Origin: CAUYUA01 sp963575675
GTDB lineage: Bacteria > Pseudomonadota > Alphaproteobacteria > Azospirillales > Azospirillaceae
Length of the DNA: 64,000 nucleotides
Direction: 5' to 3'
NCBI GenBank assembly: GCA_963575675.1
Contig: CAUYUA010000217.1
Span: 1-64,000, forward strand
The translations under genes were made by a program, and so were the position numbers. Positions 34,935-44,886 of this stretch are shown one piece after another. How positions within the stretch are numbered: position 1 is the stretch's first letter; every line of letters begins with the position of its first letter. Below the pieces are notes generated by a model. That model was not told the DNA's origin, did not search any database, and worked only from the letters and a program-made list of their open reading frames with translations.

Positions 34935-35135
34935 TCAGCCTCGACGTCGGGCGTTTTGAGCCGCCAAAGTCTGTTGCGCCGCTCTTTGAGCATGCGCCAC
35001 ATCTTTAAAAACACGTCGTTCCAAGGCGTAAAATGTGCGTTCGGCGGCGAAAAAAACAAAACCGCTGGGGTCGGAGACGACAATTCCGGCTGGTCGACCG
35101 TGAATTTCAATGGCGAAAGCATGAGATGTAGGCAT
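34935..35135 (-). CDS. small conserved hypothetical protein, 66 aa
   Basis: The product (MPTSHAFAIEIHGRPAGIVV... ending RAAQQTLAAQNARRRG) has an N-terminal beta-rich part and a C-terminal Ala/Arg-rich helix. GGAGAA lies seven bases upstream of the ATG at 35135. It resembles short alphaproteobacterial proteins that report FxAAxRxFxALE; I cannot name a function. It lies 54 bases upstream of the PaaK-like gene and is probably co-transcribed. Confidence 0.6.
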   Translation of the reverse strand: MPTSHAFAIEIHGRPAGIVVSDPSGFVFFAAERTFYALERRVFKDVAHAQRAAQQTLAAQNARRRG

Positions 35136-35618
35136 AACGCATTCTCCGCAAGAGGGGCGCGCGTCCCGAAAGAATCGGGAAAGAATGATTGTTAAGATGC
35201 GACGCGAAAGCGGCTGAAGCGGCTCTCAAGCGACGAGCCGTCGTTGTTTTGTCAACAACGCCCATCGGTGAGACGACATGCGTGTTTTATCGAGCGACGC
35301 CGCATTGAGCGATGTTCGAAGGCAAACATTTCGAAGCGATCCTCTTGAGCCTGTCTCGGCGATCGGCCGTTTATCGGGCTCGATCTTTTTGTACAAATTT
35401 TTCTGGATCGTGTCAATCATATTCAACGAAAAAATACGGATTTTCATCACAAACAACAATATTATACTGTTGTTTGTGATGAAATATATAAAACCATTAG
35501 ATTTATGTCATAATGGAAGCGGCAAGGCGCTCATTAATTGGCAGGAATTTAGCGTTGGGGCAGGGGAGACATGGATCGTAAACAAAAACCAAGAAGCCAA
35601 TTTCAGAAAAAGATCGCT
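35136..35618. other. intergenic region with an AT-rich core and no convincing gene
   Basis: Frames here (for example + 35278-35628) have implausible composition and no ribosome binding site. The region holds the 17-bp inverted repeat at 35442-35484 and leads into a family 1 repeat. Confidence 0.6.
35442..35484. promoter_or_regulatory. 17-bp perfect inverted repeat
   Basis: TTTCATCACAAACAACA (35442-35458) is matched exactly by TGTTGTTTGTGATGAAA (35468-35484) with spacer ATATTATAC. No T-run follows on the + strand (ATATATAAAACC). It could be a binding site for a dimeric regulator, a transcript hairpin or a remnant of a mobile element. Confidence 0.6.
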
Positions 35619-35797
35619 CCCGAATTGAAACGGTCCACACTCATCCGGTTGTTACAAACTCCAAGTCATGGTTTCCAAAGGCCTCCCGGCCTTTGGCGGG
35701 TCGAGGGCGGAGCCCCGAATTCTTTCGGAGTTTTTTTCGCGTTCTCAATTGGACAGAGTATACTCAACCAACAATCCTCAACCAACAATCCTCAACC
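35619..35797 (+). repeat. family 1 repeat with attached 14-bp tandem duplication
   Basis: A near-consensus copy runs from CCCGAATTGAAACGG (35619) to CTCAATTGGACAGAGTATA (about 35763), the same end as the centre of the palindrome at 28884. Directly attached are CTCAACCAACAATC at 35763-35776 and 35777-35790 plus CTCAACC. It sits at the 3' end of the HD-GYP gene, whose stop is at 35804. Confidence 0.88.
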
Positions 35798-35803
35798 GCT
35801 TTG

Positions 35804-37387
35804 TTACGCAAGACTACGAACTTGCACAAACTCATCAAAAGCTTCCAACATGATATCCGCCAAAGCAGGATCAAACTGCCTTCCACGCTCACGAGAAATA
35901 TAATCATGCACCTGCTCGGTCGGCCAAGCCGCTTTATAGGGTCGATTGTGAGAAACAGCGTCGAACACATCTGCTAAACAGACAATCCGCCCCATCAAGT
36001 CGATTTCTTCACCCTTGAGTCCATGTGGATACCCTGTTCCGATCCAATGCTCATGATGCTGGAGACTAACCAAAGCAGCCGTTCGCAAGATGCGACGCGG
36101 AGACCCCTTAAGAATCGCATGACCAATTACAGTATGCGTCTTAACACAGGCGAATTCTTCCGGAGTCAATGGTCCGGGTTTATTAAGAATGGCGTCTGGA
36201 ATTCCGACTTTTCCTAAATCATGCATGGGCGCGACAATCCGAATCAGCTCGGCGTCTGCATCACTCATGCCGATTTTCTGCGCCAGCAAATGAGCCACGC
36301 GCCCCACGCGCAAGGTGTGTTGGCTGGTTTCCAAAGAGCGCGTTTCAATGACTTCACTTAAAGTCTGGATCAACTCGGCCTGAGTGTCCGAAATTTCACG
36401 ATGCAAACAAATATTATCAAAAGCCACACCAAGATTGGCTGAAAACACCCGCAATAGACTTCCTTTCAGGTCGTCAAACGGCTTAAATGATTGTAAATAT
36501 ATTAGACTCTCGGCGCCGCTGCTGGCGCGAAAGAAACCAATAAAATCTTGACCGCCAATGTAAGTCTGTTGTTTGCGGACGGTAGTCATCAATTTCTGAT
36601 AGAGATCAGAGGAAACGGCGTCCACCAAAGGAAGACCGAGACCTTCCGTAAACTGTCCCGTAGCCGCCATAACAACATAACTCTGATTGGTTCTGGTGGC
36701 GGCGATGCCCGAAGCCAAACAACCGGCCGGAGATTTGATGAACAAACTGTCTTGACTGAGGTTCAATAAAGACGTCAATTGCGTTAAAACGCCTTGCGTA
36801 AATCTCTGTATGGATTGCGGCTCAAATAGAGTGTTGGACGCTTCGATAATCTGTTCTAAACCTTTCCGGCTTGATTCAAGATTCCGAATGTCGCGGTAAG
36901 CGCGCAGCGCGGACATGACCGCCGTCACCAATTTCTGCGCCGTCAGTTCTGTTTTTTCTTTATAGTCATTGATATCGTAATCTTCGACCACCTGTTTTTC
37001 CGGCGCTTGGCCCGGCTGTCCCGTGCGGAGAATCACACGAACAAAGCTGTTCTTTAAATCTTCACGAATATAACGAACCACGTCCAAACCGGCGTGCTCG
37101 GATTCCATCACCACGTCCAGCAATAAGATCGCAGTGTCTGGGTTTTCCTGAATCAGCTTGCGGGTTTCCGCGCCGGAGTGTGCGCTGATGAAACGCACGC
37201 CACGGCCATCAAACGAAAAATCCTTCAACAACATACGAGAGACGCTATGCACATCTTCCTCGTCGTCGGCGATCATGATTTTCCAAGGCTCATGTCGCTG
37301 AAGGCGCAAAGAGGCGCTTGCAGAGGGACGACTTCCAAACAACAACGGCGACCGTTTGTCGAAAGCCGGATCACGCGGCGTATTCAT
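35804..37387 (-). CDS. response regulator REC-DUF3369-HD-GYP
   Basis: The 527-residue protein has a receiver (KIMIADDEEDVHSVSRM, phosphorylatable Asp in LLLDVVMESEHAGL, RTGQPGQAPE and DYDINDYKEKTEL), a middle DUF3369 domain and a C-terminal HD-GYP domain (HTLRVGRVAHLLA, MHDLGKVGIPDAIL, HTVIGHAIL, HHEHWIGTGYP, RIVCLADVFDAVSHNRPYK). HD-GYP domains hydrolyse cyclic di-GMP. The usual HHExWDGxGYP motif has Ile in place of Asp here. The ATG at 37387, with GGGAT upstream, overlaps the kinase gene end by 17 bases; the longer frame has no better start. It is the partner of the kinase at 37371. Confidence 0.92.
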   Translation of the reverse strand: MNTPRDPAFDKRSPLLFGSRPSASASLRLQRHEPWKIMIADDEEDVHSVSRMLLKDFSFDGRGVRFISAHSGAETRKLIQENPDTAILLLDVVMESEHAGLDVVRYIREDLKNSFVRVILRTGQPGQAPEKQVVEDYDINDYKEKTELTAQKLVTAVMSALRAYRDIRNLESSRKGLEQIIEASNTLFEPQSIQRFTQGVLTQLTSLLNLSQDSLFIKSPAGCLASGIAATRTNQSYVVMAATGQFTEGLGLPLVDAVSSDLYQKLMTTVRKQQTYIGGQDFIGFFRASSGAESLIYLQSFKPFDDLKGSLLRVFSANLGVAFDNICLHREISDTQAELIQTLSEVIETRSLETSQHTLRVGRVAHLLAQKIGMSDADAELIRIVAPMHDLGKVGIPDAILNKPGPLTPEEFACVKTHTVIGHAILKGSPRRILRTAALVSLQHHEHWIGTGYPHGLKGEEIDLMGRIVCLADVFDAVSHNRPYKAAWPTEQVHDYISRERGRQFDPALADIMLEAFDEFVQVRSLA

Positions 37388-40300
37388 GATCAATATCCCT
37401 TTTATTCTTTGTGTTCGCCATCTCGTCAATAAAAGCCTGTTCCAAAACAGAGACTTCAGAGACGGCCACCAAACCGGACGTTCCCACGTCTTCACTTTCT
37501 GCTTTTGGCTGGTCTTGCGCAAGCCGCTCTAACAACACACGTTCATGGCGCTCCAGAAGAGGAGGATGAAGCGGAATACGAACAATCACAGAAATTCCTC
37601 GCCCCGGCAATGAAACACAGCGAATTGTTCCGCCCAAGGTTTTTGTCACAAGATTATAGACAATATGCATGCCGAGTCCACTGCCGCCTTGCCCCATCTT
37701 CGATGTGAAGAAAGGCTCGAATATCCGCTCGGTTTGCTCTTCCGTCATGCCTTTTCCATTATCGGAGTACGCAATAATAACATCGCTTACCTCTCCGAAA
37801 ACAGAGATGATGATGGTTCCGCTTCCCATGTCCTCGAAACCATGGATCAAAGAGTTATCGATCAGATTAGTCAAAAGCTGAGAAACGGCGCCGGGGTAAC
37901 TGTTAAGCGTCAACCCATCAGGACAGTCGATAATCACTTTATGTCGAGTTTTCTTCAGTTTCGGCCTCATACTGACCAAAACTTCATCTATATAAGCCTT
38001 AAGTTTGAATATCCTCTTCTGCTCGCTGGATTGATCGACAGCCACTTGTTTGAAGCTATGAACCAAATCGGCGGCGCGTCGTAAATTCGACAACAGCGTC
38101 GTCGAAGCTTCGGCCACAGTTTGCATATACTCTTCGAAATCCTCACGCATCACCTCACCATCGTCGTAAAAACGGCTCAGAACCCGCGTGCGTTCTTCGA
38201 TGTGGGAGGCGATGCTGACTCCCAAACCGATCGGCGTATTGATTTCGTGAGCGATTCCAGCGACCAGACGCCCCAACGCAGCCATTTTTTCTGAGCGCAT
38301 TAGCTCGGCTTGGGTCGCTCTGCGTTCACTGACGTCCACAGCGGTTCCAATAAAGCGAATCGGACATCCATCGGCGTTGCAAATCACTCGTCCGACATCT
38401 TCGAACCACACCCACCAACCTCTTTTATGCAGGACGCGATATTGTGCGCGGAACTCCGGCGCCACTCCCGCCAAGTGCCGTTTTGCAGCGACTCGCACCT
38501 GAGTTCGGTCTTCCGGGTGAATCATCGCCTCAAAGACAACCTTGCTAAAAACCAGCTCGCTGAATTGATAGCCAAGAATCTCCGGCAACTGTGGCGACCA
38601 CCACCGCTCTCCGGTTTGTAGATTAATATCCCACACTCCGGCGCGCGTAACGATCAAAGCGGTTTTCAGTCGCTCTTCGCTCTCACGCAAGGCGCGTTCA
38701 CCCTTTTTACGCTCCGTAATGTCGAGATAGGTTAAGACATAACCAATTTCCGGACGGCCATATCCTTGAACCTCCAGAATTCGTCCCCAAGAAAGAGAAA
38801 GTTCATAGCTGCAAGCGTTTTCGCTCATAATCATGGCGATGCGATCATGAACCAACGCTTCAACATCTCCCTCTCCATAATCACCCCGCGCGGCGAAATA
38901 TCTTACCAACCCAGTAATGCTAAAGCATTCTTTAATCTGCTCTTCGGATAGCCTCCATAAATCTAGGAACTTTTGATTATAGACAATTAAGTTTTGATCG
39001 CGATCGAACATGATGATGCCATTAGGCATAACGCCAATTGCAGCTTTTAGTCGAACATAGATTTGGTCGGCGACTTTCTCGGCGTTTTTGCGTTCGGTAA
39101 TATCTGCGCCAGTGCCACGATAACCACGAAAAACACTATTTTCGTGAAACGAAGGCTTCCCGGACAACAATACGGTGCGAAGTTTTCCTTCTCGATCGCG
39201 AATAAGAAACTCCAAATCACGAAACCGCGCATGGGCCTGCATTATTTCCATGTGTCGCAATGAAAGCGCGCAGACGCGCGAATCGATATCGGAAATTTCG
39301 GAAAGAAACTGCCAAGGAGTTTTACCCAGAATGTCGTTCGGCTGCAAACCGGAAACTTCAAAAAAACGATCGGAAATGTAACAAAATTTCTGTCCGGAAT
39401 CCGTTTCCCAAAACCAATCCGAAGCCGATTCGGCAAGATCACGAAATCTTTGTCGACTATCTTGCAGTAAATACGCCACCACCCACAAGGCAACGCTCAA
39501 ACCAAGTCCCGCCAACAAAATAAACATCGGCTGGCCTGTGTGAGACGCATTTTCCAAGGCCGACAAAGATGAAAGTCGCAAATGCCAGATGCGATCGCCT
39601 ATGGTTAAAGGCAGAACGCGCGTCCACTCTCCACGAAATCCAAGGTCTTCATTTGAATCAGACGATGCGTCGATCTCCGCCAAGGAAATCGTATGCTCCG
39701 GGTCTGTCACATCGGATAGAGCGACATGTAGAGGATATTGGAGCGAGCGTTGAGCGGTGTTCAGCACGACGGTGGGATGGAAAAACAATCCCACCCAACC
39801 GACCAGAGCGTCCCATCGTTCCGCTTCGGACGCGGAAGAGAAGGAAAAGTCGCTGCGATAGATCGGCAACGCCAATAATAAAGCTTTTTGCTTTGGTGCG
39901 TTCCACTCCGACGGAGCATCCGCAGACGGTTTTCCCGTCCCGTCTCCGGTTTCGAAAGAAAGGAGCGGCGCCAGAACCATTCTTCCTAAAATCGCGGCGC
40001 GGCGCGCACGCTCCGACCAGTCGGGAATGCTATGCAAGTCGAACCCAATCCCCGGCCTTTGTTTCTGCGGCGGCTCAACCAAAGTTATAATGTCGGAACG
40101 AGGAGAATAATCGCCGGCGCGGAACGCGGAAGAAGAATGACTTTCGGCTGAAAACAACGCTCGAATCGTCGAAGCGGAGCCTTCAATCTCTAAGGCTGCA
40201 ACAAAGTGACGCCAATCTGCGGCCTTCGCCGCCGTCAAGGCGCGCGCAGCCTGCAAGATTGTTTGAAACGTGTTCAACCGCAGCTCCACCCCCAAACGCA

Positions 40301-40460
40301 AGCTTTCCGCTTCTTGTTCGAACAAACTCTGAGCGCGCGCGTTTTCCTCGTCCCGCGCGCGGCTCCACATAGCCACGCTCACCGCCAGAGCGGCGACCAA
40401 GATGATGCTGGGAACAATCGGCAACACGGAAGGCGCCGTTTTTTGAGGAGGACCGATCAT
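37371..40460 (-). CDS. membrane CHASE-PAS histidine kinase
   Basis: The 1029-residue kinase has an N-terminal helix (about 14-33), an extracytoplasmic CHASE-like sensor (about 50-285, with LRLGVELRLNTFQTILQAARAL), a second helix (about 305-325), three PAS domains, one being the PAS_7 type with GDYGEGDVEALV, and a transmitter with GRLVAGIAHEINTPIG (His738), NLIDNSLIHGF, GGSGLGMHIVYNLV. It lacks a receiver, fitting phosphotransfer to the overlapping REC-HD-GYP gene. CHASE domains sense small extracellular ligands. It is paralogous to the kinase at 60797 in the transmitter and PAS_7 parts. Confidence 0.93.
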   Translation of the reverse strand: MIGPPQKTAPSVLPIVPSIILVAALAVSVAMWSRARDEENARAQSLFEQEAESLRLGVELRLNTFQTILQAARALTAAKAADWRHFVAALEIEGSASTIRALFSAESHSSSAFRAGDYSPRSDIITLVEPPQKQRPGIGFDLHSIPDWSERARRAAILGRMVLAPLLSFETGDGTGKPSADAPSEWNAPKQKALLLALPIYRSDFSFSSASEAERWDALVGWVGLFFHPTVVLNTAQRSLQYPLHVALSDVTDPEHTISLAEIDASSDSNEDLGFRGEWTRVLPLTIGDRIWHLRLSSLSALENASHTGQPMFILLAGLGLSVALWVVAYLLQDSRQRFRDLAESASDWFWETDSGQKFCYISDRFFEVSGLQPNDILGKTPWQFLSEISDIDSRVCALSLRHMEIMQAHARFRDLEFLIRDREGKLRTVLLSGKPSFHENSVFRGYRGTGADITERKNAEKVADQIYVRLKAAIGVMPNGIIMFDRDQNLIVYNQKFLDLWRLSEEQIKECFSITGLVRYFAARGDYGEGDVEALVHDRIAMIMSENACSYELSLSWGRILEVQGYGRPEIGYVLTYLDITERKKGERALRESEERLKTALIVTRAGVWDINLQTGERWWSPQLPEILGYQFSELVFSKVVFEAMIHPEDRTQVRVAAKRHLAGVAPEFRAQYRVLHKRGWWVWFEDVGRVICNADGCPIRFIGTAVDVSERRATQAELMRSEKMAALGRLVAGIAHEINTPIGLGVSIASHIEERTRVLSRFYDDGEVMREDFEEYMQTVAEASTTLLSNLRRAADLVHSFKQVAVDQSSEQKRIFKLKAYIDEVLVSMRPKLKKTRHKVIIDCPDGLTLNSYPGAVSQLLTNLIDNSLIHGFEDMGSGTIIISVFGEVSDVIIAYSDNGKGMTEEQTERIFEPFFTSKMGQGGSGLGMHIVYNLVTKTLGGTIRCVSLPGRGISVIVRIPLHPPLLERHERVLLERLAQDQPKAESEDVGTSGLVAVSEVSVLEQAFIDEMANTKNKRDIDHEYAA

Positions 40461-40937
40461 ATCAGAGAGGCCCGCTACCGCAGTGCAAAAGGGCTCAACG
40501 CCCCCGCAAAATGATATACTGCTTCTGCGAACATCCTCATGACAAAACCATTCTAAGTTTACTTTCCACGCCAGAGTAATTATTACACCGATCCTTCATA
40601 TCATACAATAGGGACACGCGAGCATTCTTAAAAGTTCAACTTCATTTTTCCAACAATCAGACATCTACGATGATTTCACTGACGACAGTTTTGAACATAA
40701 AAAAATTATTCGAAGTGGTTGATTCCAAACGGATTCGCCACTTTGCCAAATCTTGTCAAAAAGAAAGCAAGAATCAATCCGGTTGATATGAAATTACTCT
40801 CTCATTTTGTGTCTATGAACGCTGATGAACGCCCAGAACCTCCGCCTCAAACCGGACCCATTTAATTCTTGCCAAAATGGATTGCGCTAATTACGATGAA
40901 CGCCTTCTTAGTGTAAAAAAACATCCAGAAAACGCCC
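40461..40937. other. 477-bp intergenic region between divergent genes
   Basis: This holds the promoters of the CHASE kinase (minus) and uvrC (plus). I see no gene, no strong hairpin and no repeat copy. It is AT-richer than its neighbours. Confidence 0.55.
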
Positions 40938-42818
40938 ATGTCCACAGAGACTCGCGGCAAATCACTCGAACGCGGGGTCGCCGTTATTCGCGACCACCTC
41001 AAAACTCTCCCGGCCTCTCCCGGCGTTTACCGCATGATCAACGCCACCGGAGACGCCCTTTACGTCGGCAAAGCCAAAGACCTTAGAAAAAGAGTGGTCA
41101 ATTATACGCAGCCGGCGCGTTTGCCCGTCCGCCTTCAGCGCATGATCGCCGAAACAAGCTCCATGGAGTTCATCACCACCCACACCGAAGCCGAAGCGTT
41201 GCTGTTGGAAGCCAACCTCATCAAAAAACTATTGCCGCGCTATAATGTGCTTCTACGCGACGACAAGTCTTTTCCCTACATCATCATCACCAGCGATCAT
41301 GATTTTCCTCTCGTCACCAAACATCGCGGAAGCAGATCGCGTCCCGGAGACTATTTCGGCCCCTTTGCTTCCAGCACAGCCGTCAACGAAACCACGATGG
41401 TTCTCCAGCGTGTCTTCATGCTGCGCACTTGCGCCGACACAGTCTTCGCCTTGAGATCGCGCCCCTGCTTGCAATATCAGATCAAACGCTGCTCTGCTCC
41501 ATGCGTTTTGCGCGTTTCGCGCGAAGAATACGCCGAGCAAGTGCAGCAAGCCCGTGATTTTCTTTCCGGAAAATCCCGAGCCATTCAAGAAAGCTTCGTC
41601 CAAAACATGTTGGCGGCCAGCGACGCGCTCGATTTTGAAACCGCAGCCGTCTATCGCGATCGAATTCGCGTGCTCACCGCCATTCAAGCCCGCCAAAACA
41701 TCAATCTTCAGGGTCTGGAAGACGCAGACATCGTCGCCGCGTGGCAAGAAAACGGACAGACCTGCGTCCAAGTGTTTTTCTTTCGTGGTGGAAGACACTA
41801 TGGGAATCGAGCCTACTATCCCAGCCATGACCAACAAATGGAGTCTCCAGACGTTCTCGCGGCGTTTCTTGTGCAATTTTATGAGAACAAACCTCCTCCA
41901 TCATTGATTTTGATCAGCCACGACTTGCCCGAGCAAAACCTGATCTCCGAAGCTCTGACGTCGCGCGCCGGGCATAAGGTGGAAGTGCATGCGCCCAAGC
42001 GAGGCGATAAACGACGTCCGGTGGAGCACGCTCTCGACAACGCGCGCGAAGCTCTGGCGCGCAGACAGGCGGAAAACGCCACTCAAAAGAAACTCTTGGC
42101 CGGGCTGGCCGAAGCCTTCGGTCTGGACGCTCCGCCGCAGAGAATCGAAGTCTACGACAATAGCCACATCCAAGGACGGCACGCCGTTGGCGCAATGATC
42201 GCGGCGGGTTCCGAGGGGTGGATCAAGTCGGGCTACCGCAAATTCAACATCCGCCGTTCCGAAGCCGCCGGAGACGATTACGCCATGATGCGCGAAGTTT
42301 TGCTTCGGCGCTTCGGCAGAGAGCAACGCGAAGACCCAGACCGCGAACGCGGCGGCTGGCCGGATTTGATCCTGATCGACGGCGGCCAGGGACAACTGAA
42401 CGTCGCGTTGGAAGCAATGCGCGAGTGCGGCGTGTCGGATATTCCCGTAGTGGGCGTGGCCAAAGGTCCAGACCGCGATGCAGGTCGAGAGCGTTTCTTC
42501 TTTCCGAACCGCGATCAACCTCTTTCATTCGAGATGCGGGATCCGGTGTTGTTTTTCTTACAAAGATTGCGGGATGAGGCGCATAGATTCGCAATTGGCG
42601 CGCATCGAGCCCGCCGCGCCAGAGCCATAACCGTCTCCAGTCTGGATGAGATCGAAGGAATCGGCCCGGTTCGCAAACGAGCGTTGCTCCACCACTTTGG
42701 CAGCGCCGCCGCCGTTGGTCGCGCCGGTCTGACCGATTTGGAGAGCGTTGAAGGCGTCAGCCGCGCCGTCGCCCGTAAGATTTACGACCACTTTCACCCG
42801 GCAGAAGGAATATGCTGA
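40938..42818 (+). CDS. uvrC: UvrC, excinuclease ABC subunit C
   Basis: The 626-residue repair nuclease has an N-terminal GIY-YIG endonuclease domain (LPASPGVYRMINATGDALYVGKA split here as SPGVYRM and ALYVGKAKDLRKRV), the GPFASSTAVNETT segment, a UVR motif near residue 225 (DALDFETAAVYRDRI), the RNase H-like C-terminal nuclease (IEVYDNSHIQGRHAVGAM, LILIDGGQGQLNVAL, DEAHRFAIGAHR) and tandem helix-hairpin-helix motifs near 570-615. With UvrAB it makes the 3' and 5' incisions at bulky DNA lesions. The ATG at 40938 gives the usual N-terminus. It appears monocistronic. Confidence 0.97.
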   Translation: MSTETRGKSLERGVAVIRDHLKTLPASPGVYRMINATGDALYVGKAKDLRKRVVNYTQPARLPVRLQRMIAETSSMEFITTHTEAEALLLEANLIKKLLPRYNVLLRDDKSFPYIIITSDHDFPLVTKHRGSRSRPGDYFGPFASSTAVNETTMVLQRVFMLRTCADTVFALRSRPCLQYQIKRCSAPCVLRVSREEYAEQVQQARDFLSGKSRAIQESFVQNMLAASDALDFETAAVYRDRIRVLTAIQARQNINLQGLEDADIVAAWQENGQTCVQVFFFRGGRHYGNRAYYPSHDQQMESPDVLAAFLVQFYENKPPPSLILISHDLPEQNLISEALTSRAGHKVEVHAPKRGDKRRPVEHALDNAREALARRQAENATQKKLLAGLAEAFGLDAPPQRIEVYDNSHIQGRHAVGAMIAAGSEGWIKSGYRKFNIRRSEAAGDDYAMMREVLLRRFGREQREDPDRERGGWPDLILIDGGQGQLNVALEAMRECGVSDIPVVGVAKGPDRDAGRERFFFPNRDQPLSFEMRDPVLFFLQRLRDEAHRFAIGAHRARRARAITVSSLDEIEGIGPVRKRALLHHFGSAAAVGRAGLTDLESVEGVSRAVARKIYDHFHPAEGIC

Positions 42819-43287
42819 ACCGGATTGAAATGCCGAATTCACAGAGCGCCATCTTATCAGGCGTGATAATAACGATCCGAATACATTTTCGGAGCGTCTG
42901 CGTCTCTTATTATCATTTTGCGCGCATCGTTTTATGATTGCGCAAAACACACTCTAGACAAGTCAAAGAGTTTCTAATATATACGACTCTAAGAGAGTTT
43001 CGGCGCACGTTCAGTTCTATAACCAGCAACCTCCGACTGTAAACCTAGAATGTACTACGAATAACGAAATTGAGCGCGACGTCCTTTGAAAAATAGTGTT
43101 GTAAATGCTAAGACGTTCCATTTTTCGATTGTTTTTTGGTAAATTCAGGTGTTTTCCAAATAAATTTTTTAATTGGAAAGTATGAGAGAAATAATCTTAA
43201 TTTTCCGGAAAGAGATAGAGTTTTATTTGTATTTTGTCATTGCTTTTATAGAGAAGCTCAATGCGGCTAGACTAAGGTAAGAAAACG
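42819..43287. other. 469-bp AT-rich intergenic region
   Basis: No gene is evident. A weak stem (TTTTGCGC near 42915 with GCGCAAAA near 42940) and a TTTCCAA...TTGGAAA pair near 43155-43180 are visible, without T-runs that would make them clear terminators. It should hold the promoter of the CheW-like gene. Confidence 0.5.
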
Positions 43288-44640
43288 GTGCAAAGCAGTA
43301 CAGGCACAGTCATCTATTCAAGCGCTGGAAGGCTGCGGTCTTTGCCGACAGAGGTGGTGTGTGATCTTGCGAGAGCAATTCCTGCGGTCTTGGTTCCTTT
43401 TTCCTCGCCAATGTTCGAGGGGGTGGTCGAGATCGATGGATGTCTTACCGCTCAATTCGACTTGGTTCAGGCAATGGGAGGGGCGGCGCGAACCGGAGCT
43501 TACGCAATTCTAATAAAAACTTCGGTAGGATTGATTCGGCTTCGAGTCGATAGCGTCTCGTTGACGTCCTCCGCTTCGTTCGACGATGCGCCGCCAGGGC
43601 TTCCGGAGATTGAAGCCTTGATTGCCGGTCTTGCGCCGGCGGATACTATTCCCCAGCTTTGCGCGGACTCTGACGGCGATGTTGCTTTAAAACGGTTCGA
43701 TGCATTGGTCGTCAAAAGCGGAGAGGTTGTGATCGCTTTGCCGGCGCTCGACGTCGAACGAATTGAACGCATCGATCGTCGTTGCAGGGTTGAGATTCCG
43801 CGCAAAGGCGAATCCGACGAACGGATTGTTGTCGTTGCAGAGGAAATTATGTCGGGCTGGTCTCTGGGAGCGCATTTCAGAGAAAAAATGAATAAACGCT
43901 CTGACGGCATGATTATTAATGGCGTAAAAATTGATGATGAGCCATGGGGTGTGACGCTTCGGATTGGTGAGCGTCGCGCGGTTCTTACCGTTGCAGAGAT
44001 TAAAGGCATAACCTCTACGCCGCTTCATCACATTCAATGCACGCGCCATCGTAGTGGTGTTTCGACATGGTTGCCGGATTCGGATTATGGCGTGATTGAA
44101 TTGATTGCGCCTACAGAATTCGATGGAGTATATTCTTCTCCACTTGCTTTGGAAGAAGTTTTCAGCGCCCCATCCTTAGAAAAGCAGGAACAACGCGAGG
44201 TCGATCGAGAGACGTTGACAGCGAGAATGGGGCCGTTTTCTTGTGTGTTCTCAAGCGATATGGTTATCGAAGTGCTGGGAGAAAGCCAATTACAAGAAAT
44301 CGGAAATCATCGGAAGAATTACCCTTTTTTCGATCTTGGTGAGTTTCTGGGGTTTTCTCTAGGCTCTAAAACAACTCGGGCGCGTGGACTGGTGTTGCGC
44401 CGATTGAAACGACGTTCGATCGTTTTATTGACGTCGGGTGTTGAACGCACGCCTCTTTTGCCGGAATGGCGTCCATTGCCGATCGTTCCTCCGCTGGTGC
44501 GTCTGTTGTTTCAATCGGTGCGTATTGAGGGTTCTTCCTGTTCTTTTATGATAAAAGAGACTCTCTTTAAACAACGTCCCGCGCCAGAGATCATTCCTTT
44601 TTTAAGAGCGGCTTATTTAGGTCGTTTTGGCGGGTTTTAA
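43288..44640 (+). CDS. protein with several CheW-like domains
   Basis: The 450-residue product reads as divergent CheW modules in tandem. Residues about 17-113 follow the CheW pattern (VPFSSPMFEGVVEIDG, TAQFDLVQAMGG, AYAILIKTSVGLIRLRVDSV). Residues about 140-270 have FDALVVKSGEVVIALPALDVERIERI and a later IGERRAVLTVAEIKGI strand. Residues about 315-440 have FSCVFSSDMVIEVLG, YPFFDLGEFLGF and GLVLRRLKRRSIVLLTSGVE. CheW domains link chemoreceptors to the kinase CheA; a multi-module protein may act as a scaffold. The GTG at 43288 has AAGGTAAG about eight bases upstream. It lies upstream of a chemoreceptor gene in the same orientation. The domain calls are by pattern and moderately certain. Confidence 0.7.
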   Translation: MQSSTGTVIYSSAGRLRSLPTEVVCDLARAIPAVLVPFSSPMFEGVVEIDGCLTAQFDLVQAMGGAARTGAYAILIKTSVGLIRLRVDSVSLTSSASFDDAPPGLPEIEALIAGLAPADTIPQLCADSDGDVALKRFDALVVKSGEVVIALPALDVERIERIDRRCRVEIPRKGESDERIVVVAEEIMSGWSLGAHFREKMNKRSDGMIINGVKIDDEPWGVTLRIGERRAVLTVAEIKGITSTPLHHIQCTRHRSGVSTWLPDSDYGVIELIAPTEFDGVYSSPLALEEVFSAPSLEKQEQREVDRETLTARMGPFSCVFSSDMVIEVLGESQLQEIGNHRKNYPFFDLGEFLGFSLGSKTTRARGLVLRRLKRRSIVLLTSGVERTPLLPEWRPLPIVPPLVRLLFQSVRIEGSSCSFMIKETLFKQRPAPEIIPFLRAAYLGRFGGF

Positions 44641-44886
44641 AAAATTAAGGGATTGGCTATGTGTCGTTTTCAGTTTTCTAAAAGCAATGGAGAATAGCGT
44701 TTTGGTGTTATCGAAATATAATGTACTTTGTTCGCTCGAAGACGCGAAGGAAGAGGTGAAGGAAAGGTCGAAGATTCCATCAAAAGCTGAAAGACCTGAG
44801 GAAACATGATCCGGAGATTGTGACAATCAATCACAAAGGGCCGGAAGAAGAGATATGTTTCTATAATTTTGTTTGAAGAGGCGTCG

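Noticed and set aside
35278..35628. 116-residue + strand open frame upstream of the family 1 repeat
   Set aside because: It spans the 17-bp inverted repeat, lacks a start site with a ribosome binding site and has no domain.
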